A stretch of 64,000 nucleotides of DNA, from assembly GCA_947034885.2 (NCBI GenBank), contig OX344749.2, positions 14,337,501-14,401,500 of the forward strand, written 5' to 3'. The position numbers and the translations under genes are program-made. How positions within the stretch are numbered: the stretch's first letter is position 1; each line of letters starts with the position of its first letter. Positions 23,539 through 34,271 of this stretch are shown here, in pieces. A model generated the notes under the pieces. That model saw nothing but the letters and a program-made list of their open reading frames with translations, searched no databases and was not told the DNA's origin. The stretch is from Thuidium tamariscinum. Taxonomy: Eukaryota; Streptophyta; Bryopsida; Hypnales; Thuidiaceae.

Positions 23539-24298
23539 TATATCAGAGCAAGTACAATTAATTATGATTTTTTAACAGTGACCTTATTATCATTAGTTTG
23601 GACTACAATCAGTTGTCCTAATAATGCATATAACGCATATTTAGCAACATCTCACTCTTTTGTGATTTAGTTAAGGTTGAGATATTCATGTATTGTATCT
23701 ACTTCCGTGAAAAAAAAAAATGTTGCAACATTATTTTCTTAATTGATGCTAATTTTTTTCGCACTATTAGAACAAATTAGTGTAGTGTTCAAATTAACAT
23801 GGTAACAATGTAGAAGTCTTGAAGTATTTGATGGATGACTTTCCAAATCAGTATAGAAATGAAGAATGCAACTATTGATCTTTAAATCAAATCATTTATG
23901 AGTGACTACTTAGGTCATACCCTACAATAAGGTCAAATTCATTAGGACCCATATTAAATCATTTTTTGGGGTTGAATTTTTATTCATTAACTCAATTTAA
24001 AATTTTTAAGAGTTCATTTTAGAAAGGTTAAAATATTTTGGAACCTTTAGTAGTACTCACAATTTTATTACTACGTAGTATTTAAGGCTTTACCAATATT
24101 TGTAGCTTTACTTATAACTTCAACTTTGTGGATTTTTTTACGATTAAGATTATTTTCATTAGTATTTCTTACACTATTTAATCATGCTACATTATAGTTT
24201 CTGAAAATTTCGTTAGATGCGATATTTTATTGTATTTTGAATTTTCTTTTTTTTAATGAAATTGACCCTGGTATAGAGTAGGCTAGCATCTTTCCAAG

Positions 24299-26087
24299 GT
24301 CAAACCTAAAGTGCTTTGACATCCAATTTCTAGATGATGTAAAAATAGAATATGAGATTTCTTTTGCATTTCAACTTGGATGAAGATCATCCTAATTTTT
24401 AAAGATGTACTTTATGAAGTTGTCCTATTCTAAGGCTGAATTTGGTGTTACTAAAGTATATATATTTTTCTAAAATTACAAATGTAGAAGTAATATCAAG
24501 TGGTTGACCAAGCCAAAATTGCATTGGCTCTAGTTCAATTCTTGAATTGCAAAAATGAAGTCATAGAATCAAACAATACAAAAATTCTAAGAAATCACCA
24601 TATCAAGAGTACTTCACTTTGAATCCATTCCAACCAAATTTACTCAAAAAATGACAATATTTTCCTTATACTTGAATTTAGAAGGAATCTGGAATTTTTC
24701 TTTTCAAAATTTATAGAAAGTATAAGTGATAGCATTGGTGAATCTAATTGTATGGATAGACTGATCAAAAAGTCAAATTCTACAATGTTTATTTGTATCT
24801 TAATTCCAAAATATTCTTCTAAGTAGTACTTTCTGATGATTTTTTTGAAAATTGTCAATTCTAGAGATTAATCTAGATGCTTAGAGCTTAAGCCATTAAG
24901 GATTGTGGGTGATTTTTTGGGTGGACAAAATATTTTTTAGCCCCAAGCTAAACATAGGAAAAAAATGTTGAGTTGTAATGCATTCAAAAAAAATCTAATC
25001 ATATTGATGAAATTAACATGGATACTTGGGCCTCTATAGTATTTTTTTAGCAATTGAAGGTTCTCTTGTTGAAAGATTTTTGTATTTTCAATTCATATAT
25101 GGTTAGTTTTTTCAACTCCTAAGCCACATGCTAGCACAAATTGTTGTAATTTTTATTCCAATGCATTCAATTCCCCATTCTCCACACACATCTCCTTCTA
25201 TCTGTATCCAAATTAATTCTAAAACTTTCACTACTAATGAAAATGTGTCAACATCAACCAAAAAGTAGTTGACTATTCTTTAAACCTTGAATGCCAAGGT
25301 GGATGTTTTGCATATGATGAATGACAAAGAATCTTGCCTTGTAGAACAAAAGTGCAACTATTCATCCTTAGTATTAGGGGTGGAAAGGAAGATGTTCTAC
25401 AATCCTTTGACTTCCAATGTGTATGTTTGGCTTATTCAAAGTAGATGATGTCACATGGTATCAAAATGCATGATTTCCATAGTCACCAATCTATCGTTCA
25501 AGGGTTAATGGGGTAACCCCTAAGTGTCCAAACTCATCTTCAAAATTAATAACTTTGGAAAAATCATCATAAAATACTATTTGGAAGAATACTTTGGAAT
25601 TGAGATGCAAATAAAAATTATAGAGTTTGAGTTCTACATTCTATCCATACGCCGGTTAGATTCACCAGTGCTATCACCAATATTTTTTTTATAAATTTTG
25701 GAAGGAAAAAATCAAAATTCCTTCAAAATTCAAATACAAACAAAATATTGTCATTTTGAGTAAATTTCATTGGAATGGATTTGAAATGACATTCTCTTGC
25801 CAAGGTAATTTTTTTGGAATTTTTGTATTCTTTAATTGTATGACGTCATTTTTGCAATTCCTAGAGTCAATGCAAGTCAACCACTTTAGTTGACATACTT
25901 CCACATTTGTAATTTTAGAAAAATATGTGCTCTAATAACACCAAATCCAACCCTTGGATCACAACATCATAAATTATCTAAATAAATTAGGATGACTTTC
26001 ATCCAAGGTGTGACTGTGATGAGAAAAAATCTCATTTTCATTCTGTACATCGTCCAGAAATTGGGTTCAGCGCTTCAGGGTTAAGCG
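24299..26087. mobile_element. Large foldback element, arms about 550 bp, with a nested element
   Basis: The arm 24299-24870 is the inverse of 25530-26087. For example GTGATAGCATTGGTGAATC at 24727 pairs with GATTCACCAGTGCTATCAC at 25659, and CCAATTTCTAGATGATGT at 24324 pairs with the region around 26045. The right edge ends GCTTCAGGGTTAAG and contains TTAA; the left edge GGTCAAACCTAAAGTGC is degenerate. The roughly 660-bp central spacer contains the short TTAA element at 25281-25508. The arms differ at many positions, so the element is old. No protein is encoded. The right edge lies about 235 bp before the next gene's start codon. Confidence 0.7.
25281..25508. mobile_element. Short TTAA-flanked inverted-repeat element, copy 2 (nested)
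   Basis: The left edge TTAAACCTTGAATGCCAAGG and the right edge CAAGGGTTAA form the same layout as the copy at 5823-6052. The interior GTGCAACTATTCATCC, TTAGGGGTGGAAAGGAAGAT and TTTGACTTCCAATGTG is closely shared. It is 228 bp long and lies inside the spacer of the 24.3-26.1 kb foldback. Confidence 0.65.
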
Positions 26088-26321
26088 CCATATGCAGCGC
26101 TTTCTAGGGAGCAAAACAACAGAGCTCTGAACCAACAAAACAGTGAGGAGGTGAAGAACTCCCGTAGAGGATCTCATCCAAATCACAGTCTTATAGCAGA
26201 AGTAGTACTGCATAGTACTTCACCTCAATACAGATTTCTTGCTTTCCTTCGTCATTCGCTCATCTATTCTGTCTTTTCTTCCCCTTGTTTCGAAGCGCCG
26301 CCTTCTTGGAGGAGTCCTCTC

Positions 26322-28603
26322 ATGGCTACCATGGCTCCAGCTCCAGCGTTGCACTCTTCGTGCGCAGCAAGAGCACCGGCTCTGGCCCTCGCAGGTTTGT
26401 GTGCATTTTGATTTCTTCTCCCAATTGAAATTCTGGGCTTTGGGGTTTAGGGTTTGCATCTCCTGGTGTGCAATCCTCTCCCCAATTGCAACCCGGGGGC
26501 GTCCTCACGTTCGTTCGCTGATGTGACTCGCCGTTCGTGGCATTGTAGTTTTGTTGGGTTTGGTAGGATTGCATTCTATCAAGAATTGCTCTGTTCGATT
26601 CATTATGTTTGGTGGTATCCATTGTGCATTCTTTTTGGAAAATGACTGGGCTGGCTTAGTTTTGCACTGACTTGTGTATTACAAGGTTCACATTGGATGA
26701 GTGGTTTCTTTCTGCCATGGAGATTTAGCGCATGATCTGCGCGAGTGGAAGGCTGAAAAGTATGGGACGATGCTTTCAACATTGAAATTCAGATTGAGGG
26801 ATGCAATTAGATATACATTTGTTAAGATTTTACTTGAATGTCTTGAGTGCGTCTTTCAGAAGGGCATTTGGGTTTAGTTTCTTTCACCTCGATTAGTTTT
26901 GGGTGTATTGGATTGTCGATTTGATTATGTAATTCGTGGTTTGGGGTTTATTCTTTCAGTTAGGCTGGTACCTAGAGACGAGGTTCAGGTACTGGAGATG
27001 GGAGGAAACTTCTGGGTTGTCGAGATGAAAATCCTAATTTTCTTCTTGGCAATGAACCGACTTTGGCTTTCACTTGCAGTAAGATTGCATGAATTGCAGA
27101 CGATGTTGCAGCACTGGTGATGGGAAATTTGGTGGATTTCAGGTGCCACTGCTTTTCAAAGAACGTCAGTGAAGGTCTCACAGGCACGCACTTGGCCATC
27201 TCATGTCTCTGGTCGGCGAGCTTTGGTGTCCGCCGATTACAGGTAATTGAATTCATGGACCTGGAAACGGGTTATGAATTTTAGGGTTTTTTTTTTTTTG
27301 AGGGAAATTAATTGAATTGGAAAGGCGTGCTTCTGAATCAAATGGCTTTAGGTACTGGATCTTGATTTTTTTGACAATGGTATAGTGACAGGCGCGGAGG
27401 TGGTGGAGGTGACTTCGTGGCTGGGTTTTTACTGGGTGGAGCTGTCTTTGGTGCCTTGGGTTACATTCTTGCACCACAGGTAGAAGCCCTTCTTTACTTT
27501 GTTGTGTAATGCGAGTACGGCTCCCTTAAATGAGATCTGAATGAATGAATCTTTGATTGCCGACCTGGTCCATCAATTGCGAAGCGAACTTGAGACTTGA
27601 CTTGATAACGTCCTCAACAAATATTAGTCTGAGGTCATCTTCAACGAAGATTCTTCTAGAAGTGACTTATTTATCAGGTTTTGTCTTAAGTAGTAGAGCA
27701 GCATGACATGAGGACTTGAACATCGTGTCCAAACGCCAGATCTCCAAGACCCTGGAAGATGGGGATAATGTGAAAGAAGGGGCTGCAACTAAGAGGCCCG
27801 CACGTTTCCTCGAAGATGATGAAGGTCTTGAGGTGGGCTCTCACAAAATTCTTACTCCCTCAGCACACGTAGGCGTGGTGTGGTGTCCTTTATCAGTTGT
27901 TAACTTGTTTACTGTGAATGGTAAGATGATGCGTCTATATGCTACTACTATTGTAACATGAGTTTCATCGAGCGCCTTCTCTAAGTTTTCGAATAATATA
28001 GTGCCTCGTTGATGTCAGTACCGCCAGGCCTATCAGTATGTTTGAATTCCACTAAATTCAATACTCTATTGGTACTCTCTTCATTTGCACATTCCCTGGA
28101 TATCCTGACATTATCCTGTCATGTGAGGGTGCATTTAGAGGCCATTTGTACCCTTAAGGCACTGTCATCAGATAGGGTTGGGTATACCTGGCAATCAATA
28201 TGTTCAGCTTGGGTTTACGGTATGAAATACTGACGCGAAGCAGTAGTATCTATACATTCGCAGAGGCCTCTCGTGCTCGAACAGCAGGGAATCTTTTGTA
28301 GCTGCTATTTGCCAATGTGAGAGTAGGCGACTTGTTCATGTGATTTCAGAAAATAGATGATGAGGTGATTACATTTTGAGAAGTGCCGGAGTCATTGTTC
28401 CGATATCTTTTGTATGGATTCTGAATTTCTTGTATGAAGACCTCACTGTTGAATCCTGTGGTCTGCAGAAAACACGGCAGACCCTGAATGAGAAGATAGC
28501 CCAGCTAAATGCTGCAATCGATGATGTCTCCGCACAACTGAGAACAGAGGACGGCCTTGGTCACCCGAGTAACAACAGCGTTGAGCTGGAGTCAGCTGCT
28601 TGA
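26322..28603 (+). CDS. Small chloroplast envelope-type membrane protein
   Basis: Resembles an uncharacterised plant protein found in the chloroplast inner envelope (At1g42960-like, from memory); its function is unknown. Five exons: 26322-26394, 27143-27242, 27386-27479, 27740-27832 and 28469-28603, about 164 residues. The N-terminus is Ala/Ser-rich with no acidic residues until SADY near position 56, as in a transit peptide. Exon 3 encodes a Gly run followed by one membrane segment (DFVAGFLLGGAVFGALGYILAPQ). Exon 5 gives a helical end (KTRQTLNEKIAQLNAAIDDV). The joins ILAPQ-ISKTL and DEGLE-KTRQTLN match the plant family. Exon 3 may instead start at 27392, which would drop two residues in frame. 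A telobox-like GGGTTTAGGGTTT lies in intron 1 near 26437. The exon 4 acceptor has a weak pyrimidine tract. Confidence 0.75.
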
Positions 28604-29267
28604 TCTGTGGCGGCATAGTAGGATGATATATTTTGAGATCAGTATCAACATGGGTAGATTTTCTGATTGTTTGGCATTGCCTCCATCCTTTGGTGGAGAT
28701 TATGTGATGAGTTTTAAGTGAATTTTATCAACGTGAATTGTGTACACCTCTGCAAGAGTAAGCTTCTAATACAGATTTGTTACTTACATTACTCAATGTT
28801 AATCCAAAAGTTCAGTGGCTTTCAGGCGAATGAGACGTCCCTTTCGCAGATCTCGTTGAACGTCGGCAACTTTCCGTTAGTCGTCAAATATGTTCACTTC
28901 ACCGTCGACGGAGTCCAGAGGCTCCGTCACCACCTTCTTTTCCCAAAAACTTAGAGTGGATTCCAAAATCCCGAGCACATTTTGTCTTTTTTGGTGTCCA
29001 TAATTGTAAATTCAAGTTTTGGATGAAAGATACCTGGGATTAGTTTAGTTATAATCAAGGAAATATTATTAAGGTATGTTTCCACTTGTGCTTAAGGTGA
29101 CAGTGTTAGTGGGGAAGTGGGCTAAAAAGGCCAGGTTGTTCCCACCAGTGCCTTGAACAATTTGCCGAGCCTATGTGGCAATTCAGTTGCTGTGCAAGTG
29201 ACAGCTTTCTGTGCGTAATAAATGCGACAATATTTTTATGCACAGCAACACAACAGGAGGGAAGTCT

Positions 29268-29402
29268 ATGTTGGTGGAGGTGGAGTATGTCGTGTCCGAG
29301 GATCTGAAGGATTTGAGCAACGTCGACGCTCAGCTTGAAACGTTACTAATAAGGCTCGATTCCAAATATTGGATCATGCTCCACGAAGTTGTCGCTGCCT
29401 GA
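29268..29402 (+). pseudogene. Fragment of an ARM-repeat (TOG-like) plant protein
   Basis: The frame reads VEYVVSEDLKDLSNVDAQL, then a short link, then LDSKYWIMLHE before a stop. It resembles the first helix pair of plant ARM-repeat proteins of the At3g01450 type, where a YVPSEDLK motif is followed by a LDSKDW motif. The rest of the ARM domain, about 200 residues, is not found downstream in any frame. It is therefore most likely a truncated gene copy, though it could be one exon of a gene whose other exons I missed. Confidence 0.4.
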
Positions 29403-29796
29403 ATGGGGAATGTGGTCCTCAAATCAACCATCGATACTGAATCAAGGTCGTGTGGTATTGAGAATGAGGCGCCTGCGTCTGGCATGTAGCTGGTCGTTTT
29501 TGTGGCAGGCAAGCATGATGTAAATGGAGGTTTAGTATGATCATTTTTTGAGTTCTGATTGCCGTCTCCCGCACAACATGGTGATACTTGCAAGAATCGA
29601 GAAGTAGACCCAAATTCAAGATGTAGATGAAGCTGCAGGAGCCAATTTGACTTGGAACAATTACAAGGATCTCCATGAGTAGTAAGGAATACTTGATGGT
29701 CAATGTGTTGAACTACACCCGTAGTTGCTAGCACAGAAGATGCCTATTGTTGTTCCTCGGTTTTCTGCCCAGTGAAGGCGGAAGTCACACTATCTA

Positions 29797-30100
29797 AGGG
29801 CCAGCTTCCATGCGAGCCGGGCCGGTAAGAAGGCCGCAAGACGACAAGCAGGAGCTGCCGATTCTCTTGCCGGCCTCGGTGAGCGGAGAAGCAGGAGCAG
29901 CAGCTTCACCGATATCGGTGGAAGACCGGTGGAAGACAGGATTGGTGGAGAGCGATCGAACTTCAGGGAATCGTTACGTGTGCTCTTCTTACTCGACATC
30001 TCCCCAACCACCGGGTTCACATAGAAGTGTCATCGCTCACTTGTCACTGTAGCTCTCCCGGGAAACTTCTACCGGCCCGGCTCACATGGAAGTTGAATTG
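29797..30100. mobile_element. Small GC-rich inverted-terminal element
   Basis: The segment around 29807-29837 (CTTCCATGCGAGCCGGGCCG and following) is inverted at about 30067-30098 with roughly 3 mismatches in 28 bases. The interior of about 230 bp is GC-rich compared with its surroundings and is not itself palindromic. Open frames run across it on both strands but show no known domain. It could be a MITE or a captured GC-rich fragment. Confidence 0.45.
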
Positions 30101-31394
30101 AAGACATTTTGTGATTTTTATTGATAAAAAACAATAGATTGTTGTCTTCATGCTTGCTGCAAGTACTGGTGAGTTAGAGAGAGTAATCCAGAGTTCATGC
30201 AATTGACAAACAGAGACATTGGAGCGCAAGACTGCGACCAAGGTAAGAGCAAGACTGCACACACTCCGCAATGGAATCAGTCTTCATTCTCCGGTTCCAA
30301 GCATATGGCTGGTCGGTCCACAGTGTGTGTCATGACTGTCATCGTGCCTGAATGGCCAGTAATGCCCGAACCTGACTCCAGACCTTGCAAGGGCTGCTGA
30401 ACCTAATACAGTGCGAACTGTACACTCCTTTTCCACCTACCAGCTTTGTAACTAAAACATGTGCGTGTTATTGTAACTAAAACATGCGTTGCACCAAATG
30501 GGAATGGACCTTAGCTAGTCAGTTGTGACATTTGCAGGTTTTTGTCAAAGCTACAAGATGCCTTTGCGATTCTGCAGCAAGCTATTTGCTGTGTGGAATA
30601 TGTGAAGATGGTAGGTGGCTCTGAAAGCGCCCCAGTGCCTTGTTGGGAGCTCTGTAATGGAGAGTCAATGGTTTTAAAATGGACTACCAATAATGTGAGA
30701 GCGTAATTAAGATTTGTCATATATTGCTTCATACTTTGCCAATGGATGAAATAAGAGCCAATTAGGGTTCATTTCAAAGCGAAGGTGTGTCTGCTTAATT
30801 TTTCTGAATGAGAATTGATTGCCCAATTGCCTTCTTCCAAATGTTAAAATAATGTAAGATCCGTTTAAGTTTAGTAAGATCGCATTTAAGAACCTCATGT
30901 ATTACTTTTTCAATGCAACACTTCTTATTTATAGTTAAGTGGTATCTTTTTTTTAGACCACATGTGTGGTTTTTGCAAAGGGCTACAAGCCATGAATAGG
31001 TATTTATGATATAATTCTTTAAAATTTCATAAGTAATTCACAAATGCTCCAAAAACTATGAAACCACTTGGGTTAGATTCCTCATCAATTCTTCTTCAAG
31101 TGAAAAAAATTGGGGGCATCTGAAACCCATCAAAAAGGCCCAACTGTCCTTAAAGTGTCACTTTTTGAAGCACCTACCTTAGCACAGGTAGTGACGTATG
31201 GGTTGGATGCAATGCTTGGAGGCTCCATGTTTGGTGGGGAGAAAAAGGGACTCCCCGAGTATTGCTTAACAATTTTCATTGATATAACCTTCAGAAAATG
31301 ACATTTTCACTTTGACTTGCAACCAATAATGAATGTATTATCTCTTTAGAATAACAAATGTGACTCTAACAAAGAAAGACAAGGAAAAGAGGTT
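30101..31394. other. Intergenic DNA, no gene recognised
   Basis: Only short frames occur. A 15-base direct repeat TGTAACTAAAACATG appears twice around 30448-30490. Nothing else structured is visible. Confidence 0.4.
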
Positions 31395-32030
31395 GTGTTC
31401 AATGTGTACTTCAAAAATGAAGAGAAGCTCTTTATGTACACATGGGATGGTAGGAGGTAGAACAACTCATGTAAGATATGTATATTAGAATTTGTAATTT
31501 CTCAATTGCTCCAATGGTAAAGTCAAATATAGAAATTGTGTGTAGAGTAAAATTTCATACCTCATTAGGTCTAGTAGAATGTGTTTTATTTTTTAACTTT
31601 GATCTAAGAAAAGTTGAAAAATTGATTTGAGTTTCATCTACAAAAATTTGTTTGAGATTTAAAGCCTCTAATAAAAAATTATGGATAAATTTTAGAGAAG
31701 CATTGAAAGGGAATTGTTTTTAACATTTTCAAACATTCTCTCTAAAATTTGTTCATTACTTTTGATTGAAGATTCTAAATCTCAAAAAAGATTTTCTTAG
31801 ATGAAACTTAACTCAATTTTCCAAATTTTTTTATTCTAAAGTTTTAAGAAAAAAAATTCTATTGTGCCTAAATGAGGTATGAAACTCTACTTTAAACACA
31901 ATTTCTACATTTAACTTCGCTACAAATGGTTGATAAACTATCGCCTCTAAATTACATATCTCACATAGGCTATTCTACCTCCTACCACTCCATGTGCATA
32001 TATAGAGTTTCTTTTCTTCATTTCAATCAT
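31395..32030. mobile_element. Foldback element, arms about 310 bp, no spacer
   Basis: The two halves are inverse copies meeting near 31718. CATACCTCATTAGG at 31558 pairs with CCTAAATGAGGTATG at about 31867. GATGGTAGGAGGTAGAA at 31445 pairs with TTCTACCTCCTACCA at about 31973. GAGATTTAAAGCCTC pairs with the region near 31770. Mismatches and indels are common, so it is not recent. No coding capacity is visible. Confidence 0.65.
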
Positions 32031-32652
32031 TCTAATATATAAGATTCATAGAACAAAGTATAGAAGTGATTGAATTCAATGTTTTATATGACTTTTGTTC
32101 AATACTCCAAAGTTAAAGTTTAAAGCTCTAATGCTATATCCCTAAGTGCTCAAGCAACCATTTTCTGGTTGCTATCCAACTTTGGACAAAAAATTTTAGC
32201 AGAAAAAAAACTTTTTTCAAATTTTTTTTTCAGTTTTGAAAAATTGGATTTTCTTTAAACATTTATATTCAAAATTAAGATCAATATGGTCAAACAAAAA
32301 TTATAAGAGAAATAGTACAAAATCTTTAAAATTGCCTAGTGTTGAAAAACTTACTTTTTGGAGAAAGTGTTGATGCTCTCATTACTAGATCTTTTGCATT
32401 TTTCACAAATCAATAAAAAAAAATACAATTTTAACCAATCGAAAAAAATTTCATATACTAAATATAGAAATTGTATTTTTGGTGAATTTTTGATGTTATA
32501 TCTTCAAAATTCATTTGAAGAGAATCTCAAAATAATTTTATAATTCTAACTATACATATACTTTCTACATTTTGTACTTCACACCATTCCATTTGATGCT
32601 AACTTCAAAAAAATTATAGAGCTTATATTTTATAATACATTTGTATTTTGTC

Positions 32653-32967
32653 CTAACCCCTTGGACTTTTAGGGGTTAATTTGAGTTATTTGTAAAGTCC
32701 CCCCCACTTTGGGCATGACTTTTTCTGAAGTTGAGAAGGCAACTATAGTTGAAGCGTCAAACTTTTTTGCAAGATATTTATGTCACACGACTTCAAAAGT
32801 GGGGACCAAACTTTTTGAAGCACCATTTTGATGGAAAAATAAGTTTCATACCTACTTTTATTTTGACTTTTTTAACTCAACCAACTTTTTCACAAAACTG
32901 ATGGGTTTAAACCCTGGTTTAGTGTACTTTACAAATAACTCAAATATACTAAAACTAAATGTTAAGC
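32653..32967. mobile_element. Foldback with a TTAA-type end
   Basis: GAGTTATTTGTAAAGT at 32683-32698 pairs with ACTTTACAAATAACTC at about 32926-32941, and the pairing continues outward imperfectly through AAATATACTAAAAC. The sequence TTGGACTTTTAGGGGTTAA at 32662-32680 is the inverse of the lone terminus at 709-726. The region may therefore be two overlapping or nested old elements. Confidence 0.45.
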
Positions 32968-34271
32968 CCTACAATCTTCCTTTGTATAAATTATTGACTA
33001 GTCTTGTGTGGAACGCCCCAACCTCATGTTTGTAGTTACCGATGGGGATGTGGAATACACCTTGTAATTCTATGTGGGGGAAGGCAACAATACTGATTGC
33101 TACTAAATGTTATGGGAAGAGAGGACAAATTTGTGTATAATACATGTGGTCATGTTCAACACTCATTGTCAAAATAGTTTAAACAAGTTTGCAATTGTAA
33201 TCAACAAAATGCCTGAAAAATAGATTTTGCCAACCTTGACTGTAACCTAAGGAAAAAGGGACGTTTCACCAATCTTCCCTGACCATATTTCACTTCAAAT
33301 ATCAGATTTTCTTTTCACCTATCATAACTTATGACTTGTGAATACGCTGGCCGGCATCTAAGTTAAGTTATCCCCATGAGCTCGAGAATGTTATGCGTCA
33401 AATGGAGCATAGCAAAGCACGTGGATGGAGCACAAATCCAACACGTGGTTGATGACACTGACAGTGCAACTCAGAATTCCACGTTTCTTTGATTTCACCA
33501 ACATACTTTAAAAAAGTTCACGTGTTTTCAACAGCCTCTTCTGTCAGCGACAAAGTTTTGAACAAAAGTATCCTAAACGTGTCAATCCTTCTTTGAATTT
33601 TTGCACATTTTTTGCTTATAGCTTTGTAAAGGTACATCATTTACAGGAATGAAATGAATTTGGTCATTAAGGAAGGTTGTCTTTTCTAGATTCAAATATT
33701 ACATTTGATAAATGAGAAGTTAATTGAATGAAACAATGTCTTGAAGCCCTTTTTTCATCGTCCAGAATATGGACGTTGGAGCACTTCAAGGTTAACTCTC
33801 ATTGAGACCACCAGAACAAGTGTAGAACTGTAAACACTTTGCCAGATGGAGAAAAAACTTGGATGATTGAAGGTTGTACAGCACAGCACAACCAACTTCA
33901 CAAGTCCTCATTCAACACTCTTCCCATCAATTTCCTTTCACATGATGCAGAAAATCCTCTTGTAGAAAACGGAAACCGCAGGCTTTGCGTGCAATTGCCA
34001 ATAATATTTCTCACTTTCTCAGTATCAGACATCGCTAGCTCTTCAAAGTCTCAACTACAAAAATGCTTCCAGAAGTTGTAATTCACAACTGCTTCTGTAT
34101 CTGAATCAATTGGAACTAACTAACTTACAACTATTGATCCATCTCCTGTGCTGTACACGATGCTCACTGCTCTCCTACTTCAAAGTCGGAACACAAACTA
34201 GATGTTCACAGAATGTTGTTGGCATGAATCATAAAAAGGGGAAGAAGAAATTAAATAGAAGGAATGGTTAA
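32968..34271. other. Intergenic DNA with one TTAA-type terminus
   Basis: No gene is recognised. The segment 33758-33795 (CATCGTCCAGAATATGG through CTTCAAGGTTAA) matches the right edge of the large foldback at 26048-26087, so it is probably a solo end of that family. The remaining DNA is the 3' flank of the kelch gene. Confidence 0.4.

Noticed and set aside
29330..29734. 134-codon minus-strand frame
   Set aside because: Overlaps the ARM-like fragment on the other strand, shows no domain and has a composition rich in Ser, Thr and His without pattern.
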